Source: Isoetes taiwanensis
Taxonomy: Eukaryota > Streptophyta > Lycopodiopsida > Isoetales > Isoetaceae
Length of the DNA stretch: 64,000 nt
Assembly (NCBI GenBank): GCA_021234155.1
Contig: JAJEKV010000759.1
Location: 1-64,000 of the forward strand
Direction of reading: 5' to 3'
The first letter of the stretch is position 1, and every line of letters begins with the position of its first letter. The translations under genes and the position numbers were made by a program. The notes beneath the pieces are model-generated. The model was not told where the DNA came from. It saw only the letters and a list, made by a program, of their open reading frames with translations, and ran no database searches. Shown here one piece after another: positions 33,049 to 45,286 of this stretch.

Positions 33049-33694
33049 TAGCATACAAATTGCATTGTTCCATGGCATAGAGCCAAATGTAATAGAACAA
33101 CGGATCATAATCACATAAAATGACTTTTTTATTTTCTCATGCAGTGGTTAGCATTTGGCCTTTGTTTAGTAGCTTCTTGCACACCGGTTCCATGGTAATT
33201 TTGACGTTATTTGGATTTAAACCCAATTTTACCACGACCGCAAAAGGTAGACATGGACAAGTTCTATTGAATTATGGACTAGTAATTTGGTCTCAAAGTT
33301 GTCTCTGGACGAACATTACTAGTTGATGAAACTCGTGATCCAGAAATCTTGCTTTTACAATGCGCACATGCATTTTATATAAGTAGGAATTTATATAAGC
33401 TCTCGTTGTCCGATAACTTAAAGGAGGGTCCTTATTTTTGTACATTGGCATGGCGTTTTGTTTGACGTAGACAATGCCCCTACTTTTTGCTAGAACTACC
33501 AAGGAGTTGCAATGGACAAAGATGTGTTGTTTTAATTTTGTTATCCACGAAACACACGATAAAAACACTATAAGTTGAAGATCCGAACTCCGTTTGATAT
33601 GACTTTACTACCGTTCAAAAGATCTTTGTCTCCTCTATCTGCAAAATGACGGAATTTTTTCATTTTATGAGCCAGAAAAAAGTTATTTCCATTA

Positions 33695-34670
33695 TGGCAA
33701 AACACCTCGCCTCGGATGCATTCGCGTAATTTTCCCAATGATGTGCTTGGTAGCGACAAGATGAGCCAGATGGCATTGTTTCTCGCATTGCTTGCAGTCA
33801 TGTTCGCCACCCGCTTGGTTCCAGTTTCTTCTTCCGATGTGTTGGTATTGAGAGGTCGTGAGGCATTAGAATCTGACTTGTCGTTGGTGTGTCTGGAAAG
33901 GTCTCGTCCCCTGTCGAGGGAATTCCGCAGACGTGAACAAACTGAGGAGGGTGCTCGATCTCGAGAGTTTGGTTCAATCGCATCCAGGGAGAGCCAACGA
34001 GGCGAGAGACATTTTGGAGATGCAATGGAGACGAGGAGAAGATATAAACATGGGAGGCAAGAAGACAATCTTGATGTTTTGCCACGAAAAGAAGATAGAT
34101 TCAGGCAAAGAAATGAGGAGCATTATGAGATTGATCAGCTCTCAAGAAGGGAAGATAGGAACGTGGGCAGCATTTGGGTTATGACATGATTGTGGACACT
34201 AGGCGCAGATGACCAGAGAGGATGGAGAGGAGCTAGCACTAGGGAGAGTAGAGATGGCAGGAGGGAATGGAGAGGAGCCAACACTAGGAACCAGGGGCAA
34301 CATTTTGAAAGTCGAGAAGTGGAAAGGGACACTAGAAGAGGTGGATGCCAAGATCCAGAGAGGAGGATGGGACGTGAAGCCAACGAGAGAAGGAGAGCGA
34401 ATATGAACGCGAGGAGAGGAGGGCAAGAAGAATCCGGCCCTTTCTAGTAGCATACAAATTGCATTGTTCCATGGCATAGAGCCAAATGTAATAGAACAAC
34501 GGATCATAATCACATAAAATGACTTTTTTATTTTCTCATGCAGTGGTTAGCATTTGGCCTTTGTTTAGTAGCTTCTTGCACACCGGTTCCATGGTAATTT
34601 TGACGTTATTTGGATTTAAACCCAATTTTACCACGACCGCAAAAGGTAGACATGGACAAGTTCTATTGAA
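33695..34670 (+). repeat. Tandem-array unit lacking its promoter
   Basis: The unit starts normally (tggcaaaac) but tttcccaat at about 33738 is joined directly to gatgtgcttgg, deleting about 590 bp that hold the RY cluster and TATA-like box. The ORF and 3' flank follow, up to tctattgaa, where Helitron 34671-46813 begins. Confidence 0.9.
33760..34447 (+). pseudogene. Arg/Glu-rich secreted-protein repeat, copy 6
   Basis: Nearly identical to copy 5, sharing its missing G (about 34157) and its ggcgcagatgacc change, so these two units are recent duplicates. Promoter sequence is deleted upstream. The start codon and hydrophobic leader are present. Confidence 0.8.
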
Positions 34671-35110
34671 CTAGTAGCGGTGCCCAGCGTTGCTAGGCAT
34701 AAGTTAAGAACGTGTTAATGATGTTGTTTAGGCTTAAAGTTGCTTCACAAGATCATTTATGCTTTTGCTTATGCTCTTGAAGGTTTCAATAGCTTAATGA
34801 CCTTTTTATCGATTTCACATTATATCTCTACATGTTTTCATCTATCAGAAGTATTTTGTATTGTAACTCTGCATGTTTTTCGATTTTTGTTTTGTGGTGT
34901 GGGGTGTCTAGAGGTTCAATTCCTCCACCGCCTCTGTATTTTTCTCTTTGAGGACGTTTGGCACGTGCACTATGGCAATTTTAATCCTTTCTCGGGTCTC
35001 AATGGTTGAGTGTTCTTTTATTTATCTCTTTTATCCTTTTCCTAATCTCAATGGTTGAGTGTTCTTTTAATTATCTCATTTGGTTGTAGGGACTACATCA
35101 TTGACTTAGT

Positions 35111-35143
<33 letters not shown>

Positions 35144-35897
35144 GGGGGTTACCTCCCATACTTAAAGGTTGTAGCGTTAAGTTAGAAATGTGATGATTGC
35201 CCAGCAACGCCCAATACCTTTGATATTCTTAGAAATGTGATGATAGCCCAGCAATGCCCAACTTCACCTTTGATGTTCTCTTGTACCAACCATACCTTTG
35301 TGCACTTTGGAGGCTGAAGACACTTATGCATTTTGCTACATATAGATGTCATCAAGGAGTTGAATGCAACTCCAATAGCTGCAAAAAGTTAGTTTGCCTT
35401 GGGTGTTTTTGTGTGTGTTAGTTTAATCTGGCATTGTCATCTTTTAATGGATTAGGAGGCATGCATTTAAGAAGTAATTGTAGAAAACGGTCCTCCTTTA
35501 TGTTTTTTGCAAAATTGTACCATTTCATTGTTCACTACAATTTGTTATTTAACGAAAAAGGCATGTTTTTTGCCTTTGTAAATGAGGAATTTTCCTTGAT
35601 TAGAGCAATTCAATGTCACATACTAAGTATACCATCTAATCAAATAGCAAATTCCTTGGAATTCATGTCTGTGCATTTTTTGTCTTGTGACCGAATGGAT
35701 AATTATTGGAATAATGCGTAAACAATTTAAGAAAGATCCAGTTCTTAGTAGTTTAAGAAAGATCCAGTTCTTTGTGCATCCTCGTAGTCATTGAAAAGGA
35801 AAGGTCACATTTGATTGCAATGCATCTTCGCATCCATAATTAAAATATGTAGACAAAATTTACTGAAATTCCAACAATCTTAAGACATCATTTCTTA

Positions 35898-35932
35898 CTA
35901 GAAATAGAGCCCAGCGTTGCTGGGCATAGGTA
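35898..35932 (-). other. Internal Helitron 3' terminus (hairpin and CTAG)
   Basis: Identical arrangement to 26811-26845, with A35897 before CTAG. Confidence 0.75.
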
Positions 35933-36371
35933 GGAACTATAAATGATACACTGGAGTTAAATGAACTCACATTTTTAAGATTGCACAATTAAGAGCATTC
36001 AATTGCAGTTTCCAATTCCCTCAAAGTTCCCCTAGCTTTTTCCCTTTTCCCGCTTTTCCTGTCTTTTTTTTCCCCTCTTTCCGTCTCTTCTTTTTCTGTT
36101 TTCCCATTTGCCTTTTTTCTTCTTTTTTTGATTGAAGGCCGATCCATTTACCTTTTTTCACTATCCCATTTCTTCCACTTTCCGTTTCCCTTTTTTGCCC
36201 CTTCCCTGTTTTTCCTTTTCTATTTTCCCCTTCCCTTTTCTCCTATTTCTGTTTGCCCTTTACTTTTTCCCTTTTCCCCTTTTTCCTTTTCTCTTTTTCT
36301 ATTCGCTCGTTTTCCTTTTTCATTTTTCTATTTTTAGTTCCCCTCCCCTTTCTATTTTCCTGTTTTACTCT

Positions 36372-36373
<2 letters not shown>

Positions 36374-36409
<36 letters not shown>

Positions 36410-38090
36410 AAGATATTTTTATTTTTATTAATAATATGTAAATAAATACATTTATTCATGGCTCTATAATAGCCAGATAGCCTAACCATGTCTGCACAAG
36501 TACTAAAACCACCCAGGTATGGAGGTAGAAAACAACATCACTTATAGGAGATCATCAAAAGGAAAAGAACCCCATGATGCATGTAGAAGATGCCACTAGA
36601 AACACCACCCGAAAATACTGATAGACAAAGGTAGAGGTGAAGGAATGTCTTCCCGCGCGTTAACTTGGCCCCAAGCTGCACATCTGCAAAAAGGTACTAC
36701 AAGGAGACTCCTTCCTCTTTTCCAAGAGGTAAGTGCCTCGCTATCTTCTCAAGATGCCAATGCCTTCTAGAGGCCTCCCCAATGGGTGGTCTACTACTTC
36801 ATCATCTACTTTGTCACCAGCTTGGGCATCATCAACATTGTACTCAACCAACTAGCAAGCTGATAAGCAATAGTAAATACATTTGGTCCTCCCGATCCAA
36901 ATGCCTCCTAGCTCTTCACCTTAATAGAGCCCCCTTTCATAGTATTGTCTCCAACAACTGACCTTCCTTCCAAATTGGGATGGAAGAGGGCCAACATGAA
37001 AAGATTAAACCCCTTCCAGCACATATTAAAGCATTCGAACCGCTAGACCTGAAATTGAGCAAAAGCAATGCACTCACACTCCCCCAACGCCTTCCAAGAC
37101 ATTACCAACACTCAGCTAAAGCAACCCATTTCTGATGGTCATTTGCACACCTTGAGCATCCACCGAAAAATTTCATACAAAGGAGCATTACAAGAATCAG
37201 GATACTAGATATAACACAAGTCTGCTCAACATCAGAAAACCATTGCAAAATATTAGTGCTTAAGATGCCGGCTGAATAAAACTTGAGCACCAATCTTGCA
37301 ATGGCCGACCTGCAGTCGATAAGAAGTGTGGCATACCCCAAGTAATGGCCAGTGCCTCAGCAGACAGATGGTAGAGGGACCACACAGTTCGAGTTCATTC
37401 TCTGCTCCAACTGATCCCAATGCCTTAAAATATCCGCTTAGAAGGATGGATATTTCTTCCATGTTAATGATCTGAAGAACATTCGACCTGGTTATTATGG
37501 CTTGAACACCTCCCCAACATAGGAACCGAACCCAGGAGTATCTCAGAGCCCCAAACTGCAGTGAGTGCAGTAGATTTCCCTGACTGCAATGAGTGCAGCA
37601 GCCACCAAGCATAGCCACACTGAGTGCAGCTTTTCTATTCTGACCCGAAATCTGACGAAATAAACTGGCCAAGAAACCCACAAAAGAGAAGGAAATAGAT
37701 CATACCATAAAACCCTGTAACTGAATCTTCTTCAGCAGCACCAACAAACAAGAACAACCTTGTTGATGCATCATGAATACGTGATAAGCTGATTTAGAAA
37801 TGAGAAAAAGGGCAAGAAAGTTTCCTGACCTCAAGGTCTTGTGCTGGAGAGTATCTTCGAATGTTAAGGCGAACATCAAAGAAACCTCTGCTACAACACT
37901 TGAAGCTGCATCCACCTTCTCAAAATCTGCTAAGAAATCACCAAATGCATAAGCCAGTAACCAGATTCTCCACTGGCTACTCGAGAAGGCGATGCAAGAA
38001 AAAATGGAAGGAGAGGAGGGCAAGAAGGGATCCCGCCGCCGCCCGCCATAGAAATTGCATTGCCGTTAAACCCCTAAACAAAATGAGCGA
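36374..38090 (-). mobile_element. L1-like retroposon, 5' truncated
   Basis: About 30 Ts at its left end mark a poly(A) tail on the minus strand. The sister tract at 27270-27300 lacks it (actcttattttttctttttccc). On the minus strand, frames around 37680-37500 show a zinc-binding reverse-transcriptase-associated pattern (CTHCSQGNLLHSLQFG, then LRYSWVRFL), typical of the region after reverse transcriptase in plant L1 ORF2. Frames are broken throughout. The target duplication cannot be separated from the surrounding T-rich tract. Confidence 0.7.
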
Positions 38091-38095
38091 AATTT

Positions 38096-39040
38096 TTTTC
38101 TTTTCCCTTTTCCCCTTTGCCCATCCCCACGCTCCCTTTTTTCATTCTCCTTTCCCTTTTCCCTTCTCTCTTTTCCATTTTTCCATTCCCCGTTTTCCCT
38201 TTTTTTTTTCTTTTTTTATTTCCCTCTTTTCACCTTCCCTTTTTCCTTTTATCTTTTTCCCTTTCTCCCCTTCCCTTCCCTTTTCTTCATTTCCCTTTCC
38301 CCTTCTTTTCCTTTTTCCCAATGGCCTTTTTCCTTTACCTTTTCCTCCTCTCCTAACCCTTTCTCTCTTCCTTTTTAATTTTTTTATTTCCCCCCCTTCT
38401 TTTCACCTTCCCTTTTTCCTTTTCCTCCTTTCCTTTCCCTTTCCTTCACTTCCCTTTCCCTTTTCCCGATGGCCCTTTTTCCTTCCATTTTCCTCCTCTC
38501 CCAACCTAAAGAGGGTCCTTATTTTTTTTTTTGTCCTTCCATTTCCCCCCCTCTCCCCTTTCTTTTTCTCTTTCCCTTTCCCTTTTCCTTTTCATAAGCC
38601 CTTTTTCCCAACCCCTTTCTCCATTTTGTTTTTCTCGTCTCATTTTTTCCTTCCATTTTCCATCGGCCCATTTGTCTTCCCTTTTCCTTTGGCCCTTTTG
38701 CCTTCCCTTTTGTCTTCCCTTTTCTCCACTTTTTTTCTCTCCTCCTTTTTTCCTTCCCTTTTCCCTTCCTTTTTCCTTCGGCCCTTTTGTCTTCCCTTTT
38801 CCTTCGGCCCTTTTGCCTTCCCTTTTTCATTTTCTTCTTACCTTCTTTTTTTTTCCTTCTTTTTTTTTTTTTTTCTTTTCTCCTTTCCCCTTTCCTTTTT
38901 CTATTTTCGTCTTTTTCCTTTTTTTATTTTTATATTTTCTTATTTTTCCTTTTCCTTTCTCCTTTTCCTTTTGTCCTTTTCCCCTTTCCTTTTTTTCTCC
39001 ATTTTTCCTTTCTTTTCCCTTTTCCCTTTCCCATTTCACC
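38096..39040 (-). repeat. Polypurine tract (sense) of Helitron 34671-46813
   Basis: Continuation of the tract begun at 36025 after the L1 insertion, matching 27295-28225. At 38508-38530 a short piece (aaagagggtccttatttt) resembling the array unit (aaaggagggtccttattttt) replaces the expected C/T sequence. Confidence 0.85.
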
Positions 39041-39207
39041 CCTTGACTGTCGGATTGAGTGAATTGTATTGAACAAACAGTCAAGCTAACATTTTGGTTG
39101 AAGTCGCGCACATGTCATCTTCACCGTTGGTTGATCAAATCCTCAACCGTTCGATCTAGGTCTCCATGGAAGACACACGCTATCTTATATTATAAAATTA
39201 TACCGTA

Positions 39208-41366
39208 CTAGGAAATTGCCCACCTTCGATGGGCATTCCATGTATTTGGACATGGAGTGTTTGTTTATGAATGTTACGGCTCACATAATTTAGAGTTTTA
39301 AAAGAAACAAAACAACCTTCACTATTTCTATTGCATGCTCCAGCATAATAATGGCATAAAAAATTGATACATTGAGCAACTTACTTCTGGACAGTAAAAC
39401 ACAAAATGCTCCCATACTCAAAAAGGAGGTTAATTTCCTGGAAACAAAGCATACAATCTACTTATTTGAATATTATCTGCAAGTACAACACAATCATATA
39501 TACATTATAATCTGGCAAGAAAAAAAGGACCATGGCAAATGGGATGCCATCTTGAAACTCTTCTGCAAATCCATGGCTTGTGGTCTTGATGAAGATACAG
39601 ATGCAAGTTCCTGGATCATCACAATGTAAAATTAGGCCACAAACATTGCCCTAGAAATTGTAGTTCTGGCTGCCAAATAAAGCAATATGTACTTCATTTG
39701 AATGCTCCTCTATCCGCCAGCCCTAAACGGATATGGGATGCAAAATTTCAATTCTTCTTTGCTCTATCTTAGCTTTCTTTTCCAGCTGCTCTTCATTGCC
39801 TCGATGCATTACAATAATTCGTGATTCAACTTTTTGATGACAAAGCTTGTTACCTTTGCGATTGCTTATGAGAAGATTTTGAAACTTCCAAGCTTTTGAA
39901 TTACTTTGTAATCGGGCATGCAACTCCAGCTTTTTTCAGTTTTGAAGTTTTTGAACTTCAGATGCGGATTTTGTGCAGCGCTCCCAGGCTTTCAAATCCT
40001 AATATTCGGCCATGCTTCAAATCCATGACTCCAAAGATAATAATGGCATAAAAATTGATACATTGAGCAACTTACTTTCGACAAGAAAACACAAAATGCT
40101 CCCATATACAAAAAAGGAGGTTAATTTCCGAAACAAAGCATACAATCTACTTATTTGAATATTATCCGCAAGTACAACACAATCATATATACATTATAAC
40201 TGGGCAAGAAAAAAAGGACCATGGCAAATGGATGCCATCTTGAAACTCTGCTGCAAATCCATGGTTTGTGATCTTGATGAAGATATGCATGCAAGTTCCT
40301 CGGATCATCACAATGTAAAATTAGGCCACAAACATTGCCCTAGAAATTGTAGTTCGGGCTGCCAAATAAAGCAATATGTACTTCATTTGAATGCTCCTCT
40401 ATCCGCCAGCCCTAAACCGGATATGGGATGCAAAATTTCAATTTTTCTTTGCTCTCTTAGCTTTTCCTTTTCCGCCGCTTCTTCATTGCCTCGATGCATT
40501 ACAATAATTCGTGATTCAACTTTTTTTGATGACAAAGCTTGTTACCTTTTATTGCTTATGAGAAGATTTTGAAACTTTCAAGCTTATAATTACTTTGTAA
40601 TCGGGCATGCAACCCGCTTTTTCCTTCAACTCTAGTTTTTCCTTCTATTCATGCTATGTGAAGAAACTTCAGATGATGGATTTTTGTGCTCTGCAAAAGC
40701 CTTCAAACCAAATATTCACCATGCTTCAAATCCTAATATTCAGCCATGACCAAATTTTTTTCTGAGGAATGCTAATGTCGCTAAAGAGCCTCCAATAAAC
40801 TTGTAGGTGTGCTTGCAACCCTAAATATTGAAAAAACCTAGAAATGATGCATATCTAAATGCACTATACCTTATCTTTGAGACTCAAGGAGCTTCGCAGA
40901 TCCAAGATGTTGCCGATTTAATGCTGTGAAGCAAACCCTCTTATAGTTGCTGCCTCTGCTACTTAATCTTCAATAGGGCAATCAAATCCCCATGGTCCGA
41001 TTAAGTAATGGTTCCATATTACTTTCAAAATGAGCCTTCAACACAACACGCCATAGCCATAACCACCTTGAAGCTGTTGTGTCTTGCAAAACTGCCATCA
41101 TCGAGAGCTCAAGAGGAGGTCGCCATCGCCCAGAGCAGGGATTTTTTTTCTTGGTCTTATGAGATAATCTTTTTCCATCGAAGTCGCTAAATCATGCATG
41201 GCCGCCATAGCCAAGCTTAACCTAGAGCTGCTCCTGCCGCAAACAAAACCTAGGAAAGGTAATCAGGAAACGATGCAGATGATGCCACGTGGCCTGGTAG
41301 AATCTCAGCCGCCCATTCTAGGGCGCCATTCAAGACAGACATACACTATAATTTTATAATATAGGA
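39208..41366 (-). mobile_element. Helitron with a variant hairpin, nested two levels deep
   Basis: The minus-strand 3' end is TGCCCATC-GAA-GGTGGGCA, then ATTTC, then CTAG (39208-39211), with A39207 next. The hairpin keeps the 8-bp stem and 3-nt loop but has different inner bases. The 5' TC is at 41365-41366 followed by CTATATTATAAAATTATA, and T41367 follows. It lacks a purine tract. The interior is an old duplication with no gene supported. Confidence 0.82.
39345..40620. repeat. Large tandem duplication of about 690 bp
   Basis: 39345-39960 and 40038-40600 align closely, for example gatacattgagcaacttact at 39365 and 40056. The second copy has many small deletions. Neither contains a persuasive open frame. 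Confidence 0.85.
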
Positions 41367-41484
41367 TGTCCATAGAATGGTGCCCTAGATGGTGAACCTG
41401 AGGATTTGATAGATCAACGGTGAAGATGAGAATGCAGTTTTCAACCAAAAATTTCATCTTGATCACAAAAATCCGAGATTAAAG

Positions 41485-43335
41485 GGGTGAAGGAAAAGGA
41501 AAAAAAAAGGAAAAGGGAAAGAAAGGAAAAAGAGGGCTTTATGATGAAAATAGAAAAGGGAGGAAAAGGAAAGGGAAAATGGAAAGGGAAATGAAAAGGG
41601 CATAGAAAAGGTAAAGGGAAGAGAAAGGGGAAAGGGGGAGAGCAAAAAGCTTATTTGTTGGAGAAAAAAAGGTATTTGCTCAATCCAACCTAAAGGGGTT
41701 GAAGGGAAAAGGGAAAAGGGAAAAGGCAAAAGAAAAAAAAAAGAGAGGGGAAACCGAGAAAATAGAAAAGGGAGGAAAAGGGGAAAGGGAAATGGAAAGG
41801 GAAAGCAATGGGGCATGGAAAAGGTAAAGAGAAGAGAAGGGGGAAGTGGAGAAAAAAAAAAAAGACACCGAGAAGGAAAAGGGTGAGGAAAGGTAGAAAA
41901 GGGAAGGGAAAGGGAAAGCAAAGGGGCATGGAAAAGGTAAAGGGAAGAGAAAGGGGGAAGGGGAGAGCAAAAAGGACAGTCGAGAAGGAAAAGGTGAGGA
42001 AAGGTAGAAAAGGGAAGGGAAAGGAAAAGGAAAAGGAGGGGAAAAGGGAAAAGTACATGGCTTAAAAAGAGGAAGAGAAAAGGAGGAAAAATGAAAAAGG
42101 AAGAGAGAAAGGAGGGATGATAGGAAAAGGGAAAAGGAAAAGAAAAATGGAGGGAGGAAAGGTAAGGAAAAAGACTACTGAGAAGAGGAAAAGGTGGGTA
42201 AAGGGAAGGAAAAAAGGGACTCTAAAAGGGAAAGAAAAAATAAAGGAACGCCTTAAAAAAAGACATGAGAAAAAGAAAAGGCAAAAAAAAAGTAAAAGGA
42301 GGCGGACGAGAGGGAACTTTGAAGGAAAATTACTACCAAAAAAAAAAGTTAAGAGAGAAAGGGTTGGGAAAATAGGAAAAAGGAAGGAAAAAGGCCATTT
42401 AAAAAAGAATTCAAAAGAAAAAGGGAAAGGGAGAAAGGGAAGCTGGTGTAGATGGATGGGAGAAAAGTAAAATAAGAAAAGGTAAAAGGAAAAGGAATTT
42501 TAAAAGGGAGGGAAAAAAGGAAAGAAGAGATTGAAAAGGGAAAAGCGAGGAAGGGGAAATGGAAAAGGCAAACGTGAAAAAGGGGAAAAGAATTTAAAAA
42601 GGCAAAAGAATAACAAAATGGGAAAAATAGAAAGGGAGGTGAACGAAAAGAAAAGCAAAATGAAAAAGAAAAAGAGAAGGAAAAGAGGAAAAGGAGGGGG
42701 GGGAGGAAGAAGAGGAAAAATGTTAAGAAAGGGGAAAAGAGGATTTAAAAAAGCATGGGAAAATTGAAGAGAAAAGGGATGGGAAAAAGTTGAAGAGGGA
42801 AAAGGTAGAGGGTGGTTCAAACAATGGAAGGAAAATGGACATGGAAAAGGGAAAGGAAATAGCAAAAAAAAAAAAAGAGGGAAAGGAAGGGAAAAGGGCA
42901 TAGAAAAAGGGAAAACCTAATAAGGGACGGGAAAGGAGGAAAAATCCTTCCCCTTTTCCCCTTCTAAAAAAAAAGAAAAGGTGGGGAGAAATGAAAGGAA
43001 AAGGGAAAAGGAATCTAAAAAGGGGAAGAAAAACTTGGAAAAAAGGGCACGAGGAAAGGAGAAAAGGAAATGAAGGGAAAAGGGAGGGGAAAGGGGCAAA
43101 AAAGCGAAAAAAATCCAACTATAAATTGAGAAAAGGGAAGGGGAAAATAGAAAAGGAAAAATAGGGAAGGTAAAAACAGAAAAGGGAAATGAGGAAAATG
43201 GAATAATGGAAAACAAAAATGGAAAATTTGAAAATTTAAAAATATAAAAAGGGAAAAGGGGCAAGGGAAAAATAGAAAAAAAAAAGTAAAGGCAAAGGGA
43301 AAGGGAAAGAGAAAAGGTAAGGGGAAGTGGAAAAT
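41485..43335 (+). repeat. 1.85-kb polypurine tract of Helitron 39183-43450
   Basis: A/G on the element's sense strand with GGGGCATGG, GGTGAGG and GGTAAAG punctuation. At 42940-42965 a short C/T reversal (ccttccccttttccccttct) interrupts it. Confidence 0.9.
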
Positions 43336-43589
43336 GTGGTCAAATGCTCTTGATTATCTAATTTTAAAAGCGTGAATCCATTTAATGATTGCTCCAGTAT
43401 ATCATTTACAGTTCCTAGCTATGCCCAGCAACGCTGGGCACCTTAACTAGTCTTATATTATAATGTTATAGCGTAAGTATGTCATGAATGAAACCCTAAT
43501 TTGAATGGCCGAGATCATCTGGATGCATCCGAAGGCCTAGATTTATTGCACGACTTACCAACACTGTGATTGGTCATGCTTCGATCTCT

Positions 43590-45280
43590 TAAGGGGAAAG
43601 GGTAAATGAAAAGGGGAAAAGGAAAAGGGAAGTGGAAAGAGAGAATGTGAAGGGCAAGAAGGCATGGGGAAAATGGAAAAGGGTAAAAGGAAAAGGGAAC
43701 TTCGATCTCTTAAGGGAAAAGGGTAAATGAAAAGGGGGAAAAGGAAAAGGGAAGTGGAAAGAGAGAATGTGAAGGGCAAAAAGGCATGGGGAAAAGGGAA
43801 AAGGGTAAAAGGAAAAGGGAAAAGGGTGGGGATAAGAGAAGAGAAAAAGGCATGGAAAACGAAAAAGGGAAAGGGAACCTGGGAAAAGGGCACGAGGGAA
43901 GGAGGAAGAGATAAAGTGGAAAAGGTAAATGGAAAGGGCATGAAAAAAAAAAGGAAAGAGGAAAAGGTTGAAAAAAGGAGAAAATGAAGGAGAAAAAAAG
44001 CATGGAAAAGGGGAGGAGAAAAAAAGCATGGGAAAAGGAAGGAGCATGGGAAAAGGGGGAAAAAGAGAAGCGTTGAGGAAAGAGAAAAAAGGAAGGGACA
44101 AATGGCATAGGAAAAGGGGGAAAAAAGAGAGGGAAAGGGAAGGGAAAAAACACATCAAGAAAAGGGGAAGAGTGAAAGGTTGGAAAAATGAGGAAAAGGG
44201 AAGGGGCAAGGGGGAACAAGAAAATGATGGGGAGAGGGGAAAAGAAAAGGGGCAAAGAAAAATGGAAAGTGAGAAGAAAGAAAAAGGAAAGGGAAAAGGG
44301 GGAAAGGGAACCTAGGTAAAGGTCACAAGGAAAAAGAAAGAGGGAAACGAGAAAAGGGAAGGGGGGAAGGGCATGAGAGAAAAGGGAAGAGGAAAATGGT
44401 GAAGAAAGAGAAAAAAGAAAAAGGGAAAAGAAAAGGGGCAAGAGAGAAAGGGTGGGGAAAAGAGGAAAATGGGTATAGGAAATAAGAGAATAAAACAAAT
44501 GTGCAAAAGGCATGGAAAAAGGGAAAAGGAGAAGGAAAGGAAGGAAAAAGTGCAGGGTGAAAAGGATCGGGCAAAGGAGGAAAACGAAAAAAAAAAATCC
44601 ATCAAGAAAAGGAAACGGAAAAAGGGAAAGGGAAAGGGAAGCAGGGGAGTGATGGAGGGGAGGGAAAGGGAAAAAGGACATGAGGAAAGGAAAAGAGAAA
44701 AGAAAAAGGAAGGGTTGAAAGAAGGGAAAATTGCACGGGAAGAGGGAAAGGGTGGGAAAAGGAAGCACGGGAAAAATAGAAAGAAGAAAAGGGTGGGAAA
44801 AAAGGGCATGTGAAAAGGGAAATAGAAAAGAAAAAAAAATGGAAAAGGGGGGAAAGAGAGAGAGGCACGGGAAAAAGGAAATGAGGAAAATGGAAAAGGG
44901 GAAGAGAAAAAGGGAACATGGAAAAGGGAAAGAGGGAAAGGACGAGGAGATGGAAAAGGGATGGAGAAAAGAAAAATGGAAGGGAAAAGGGCACACAAAA
45001 AAAGGAGGAAAAGAGTGGGAAATGGAGGAAAAGAGAAGGGAAAATAGGCATGGAAAAGGGCGAAAGAGTAAAAGGTTGAGAAAAAGGGAAGACATGGAAA
45101 AAGGGTGGGGAAAAGAGAAGGCATAAAAAACGAGAAAGGGGAAGGGAAAAGGGCAAAGAAAAAAGAGAAGAGGGTAAAGGTGGAGAAAGGAGCAAAAGGG
45201 AAGGGAAAAAGATTATCGGGAACAGGGAAGGGGGAAGGAAAGGGATGGGAAAACAAGGAAACATGTGAGAAAGACGAGAA
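43590..45280 (+). repeat. Polypurine tract of Helitron 43451-46792
   Basis: A/G tract closely matching 21360-22995 and 49200-50890. It contains a 120-bp tandem duplication at 43579-43815, where cttcgatctcttaagg occurs twice. Confidence 0.9.
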
Positions 45281-45286
45281 AAAAAA

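Larger units (their letters stand above)
31955..33694 (+). repeat. Full-length uninterrupted tandem-array unit (1.74 kb)
   Basis: The only complete unit in the window without a transposon. It runs from tggcaaaac through the RY promoter, the ORF and the 3' flank to ttccatta. It supplies the empty-site sequences for both outer Helitron insertion points (about 33270 and 31954/31955). Confidence 0.9.
39183..43450 (+). mobile_element. Helitron, first of a head-to-tail pair
   Basis: It starts TCTTATATTATAAAATTATA (39183) after A39182. It ends with TGCCCAGCAACGCTGGGCA, CCTTAA and CTAG (43447-43450), and the next Helitron's TC follows at once. Helitron 39208-41366 interrupts it 25 bp from its 5' end. 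The remaining 2.1 kb contain a 5' region, the purine tract 41485-43335 and the 3' end. Confidence 0.9.
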
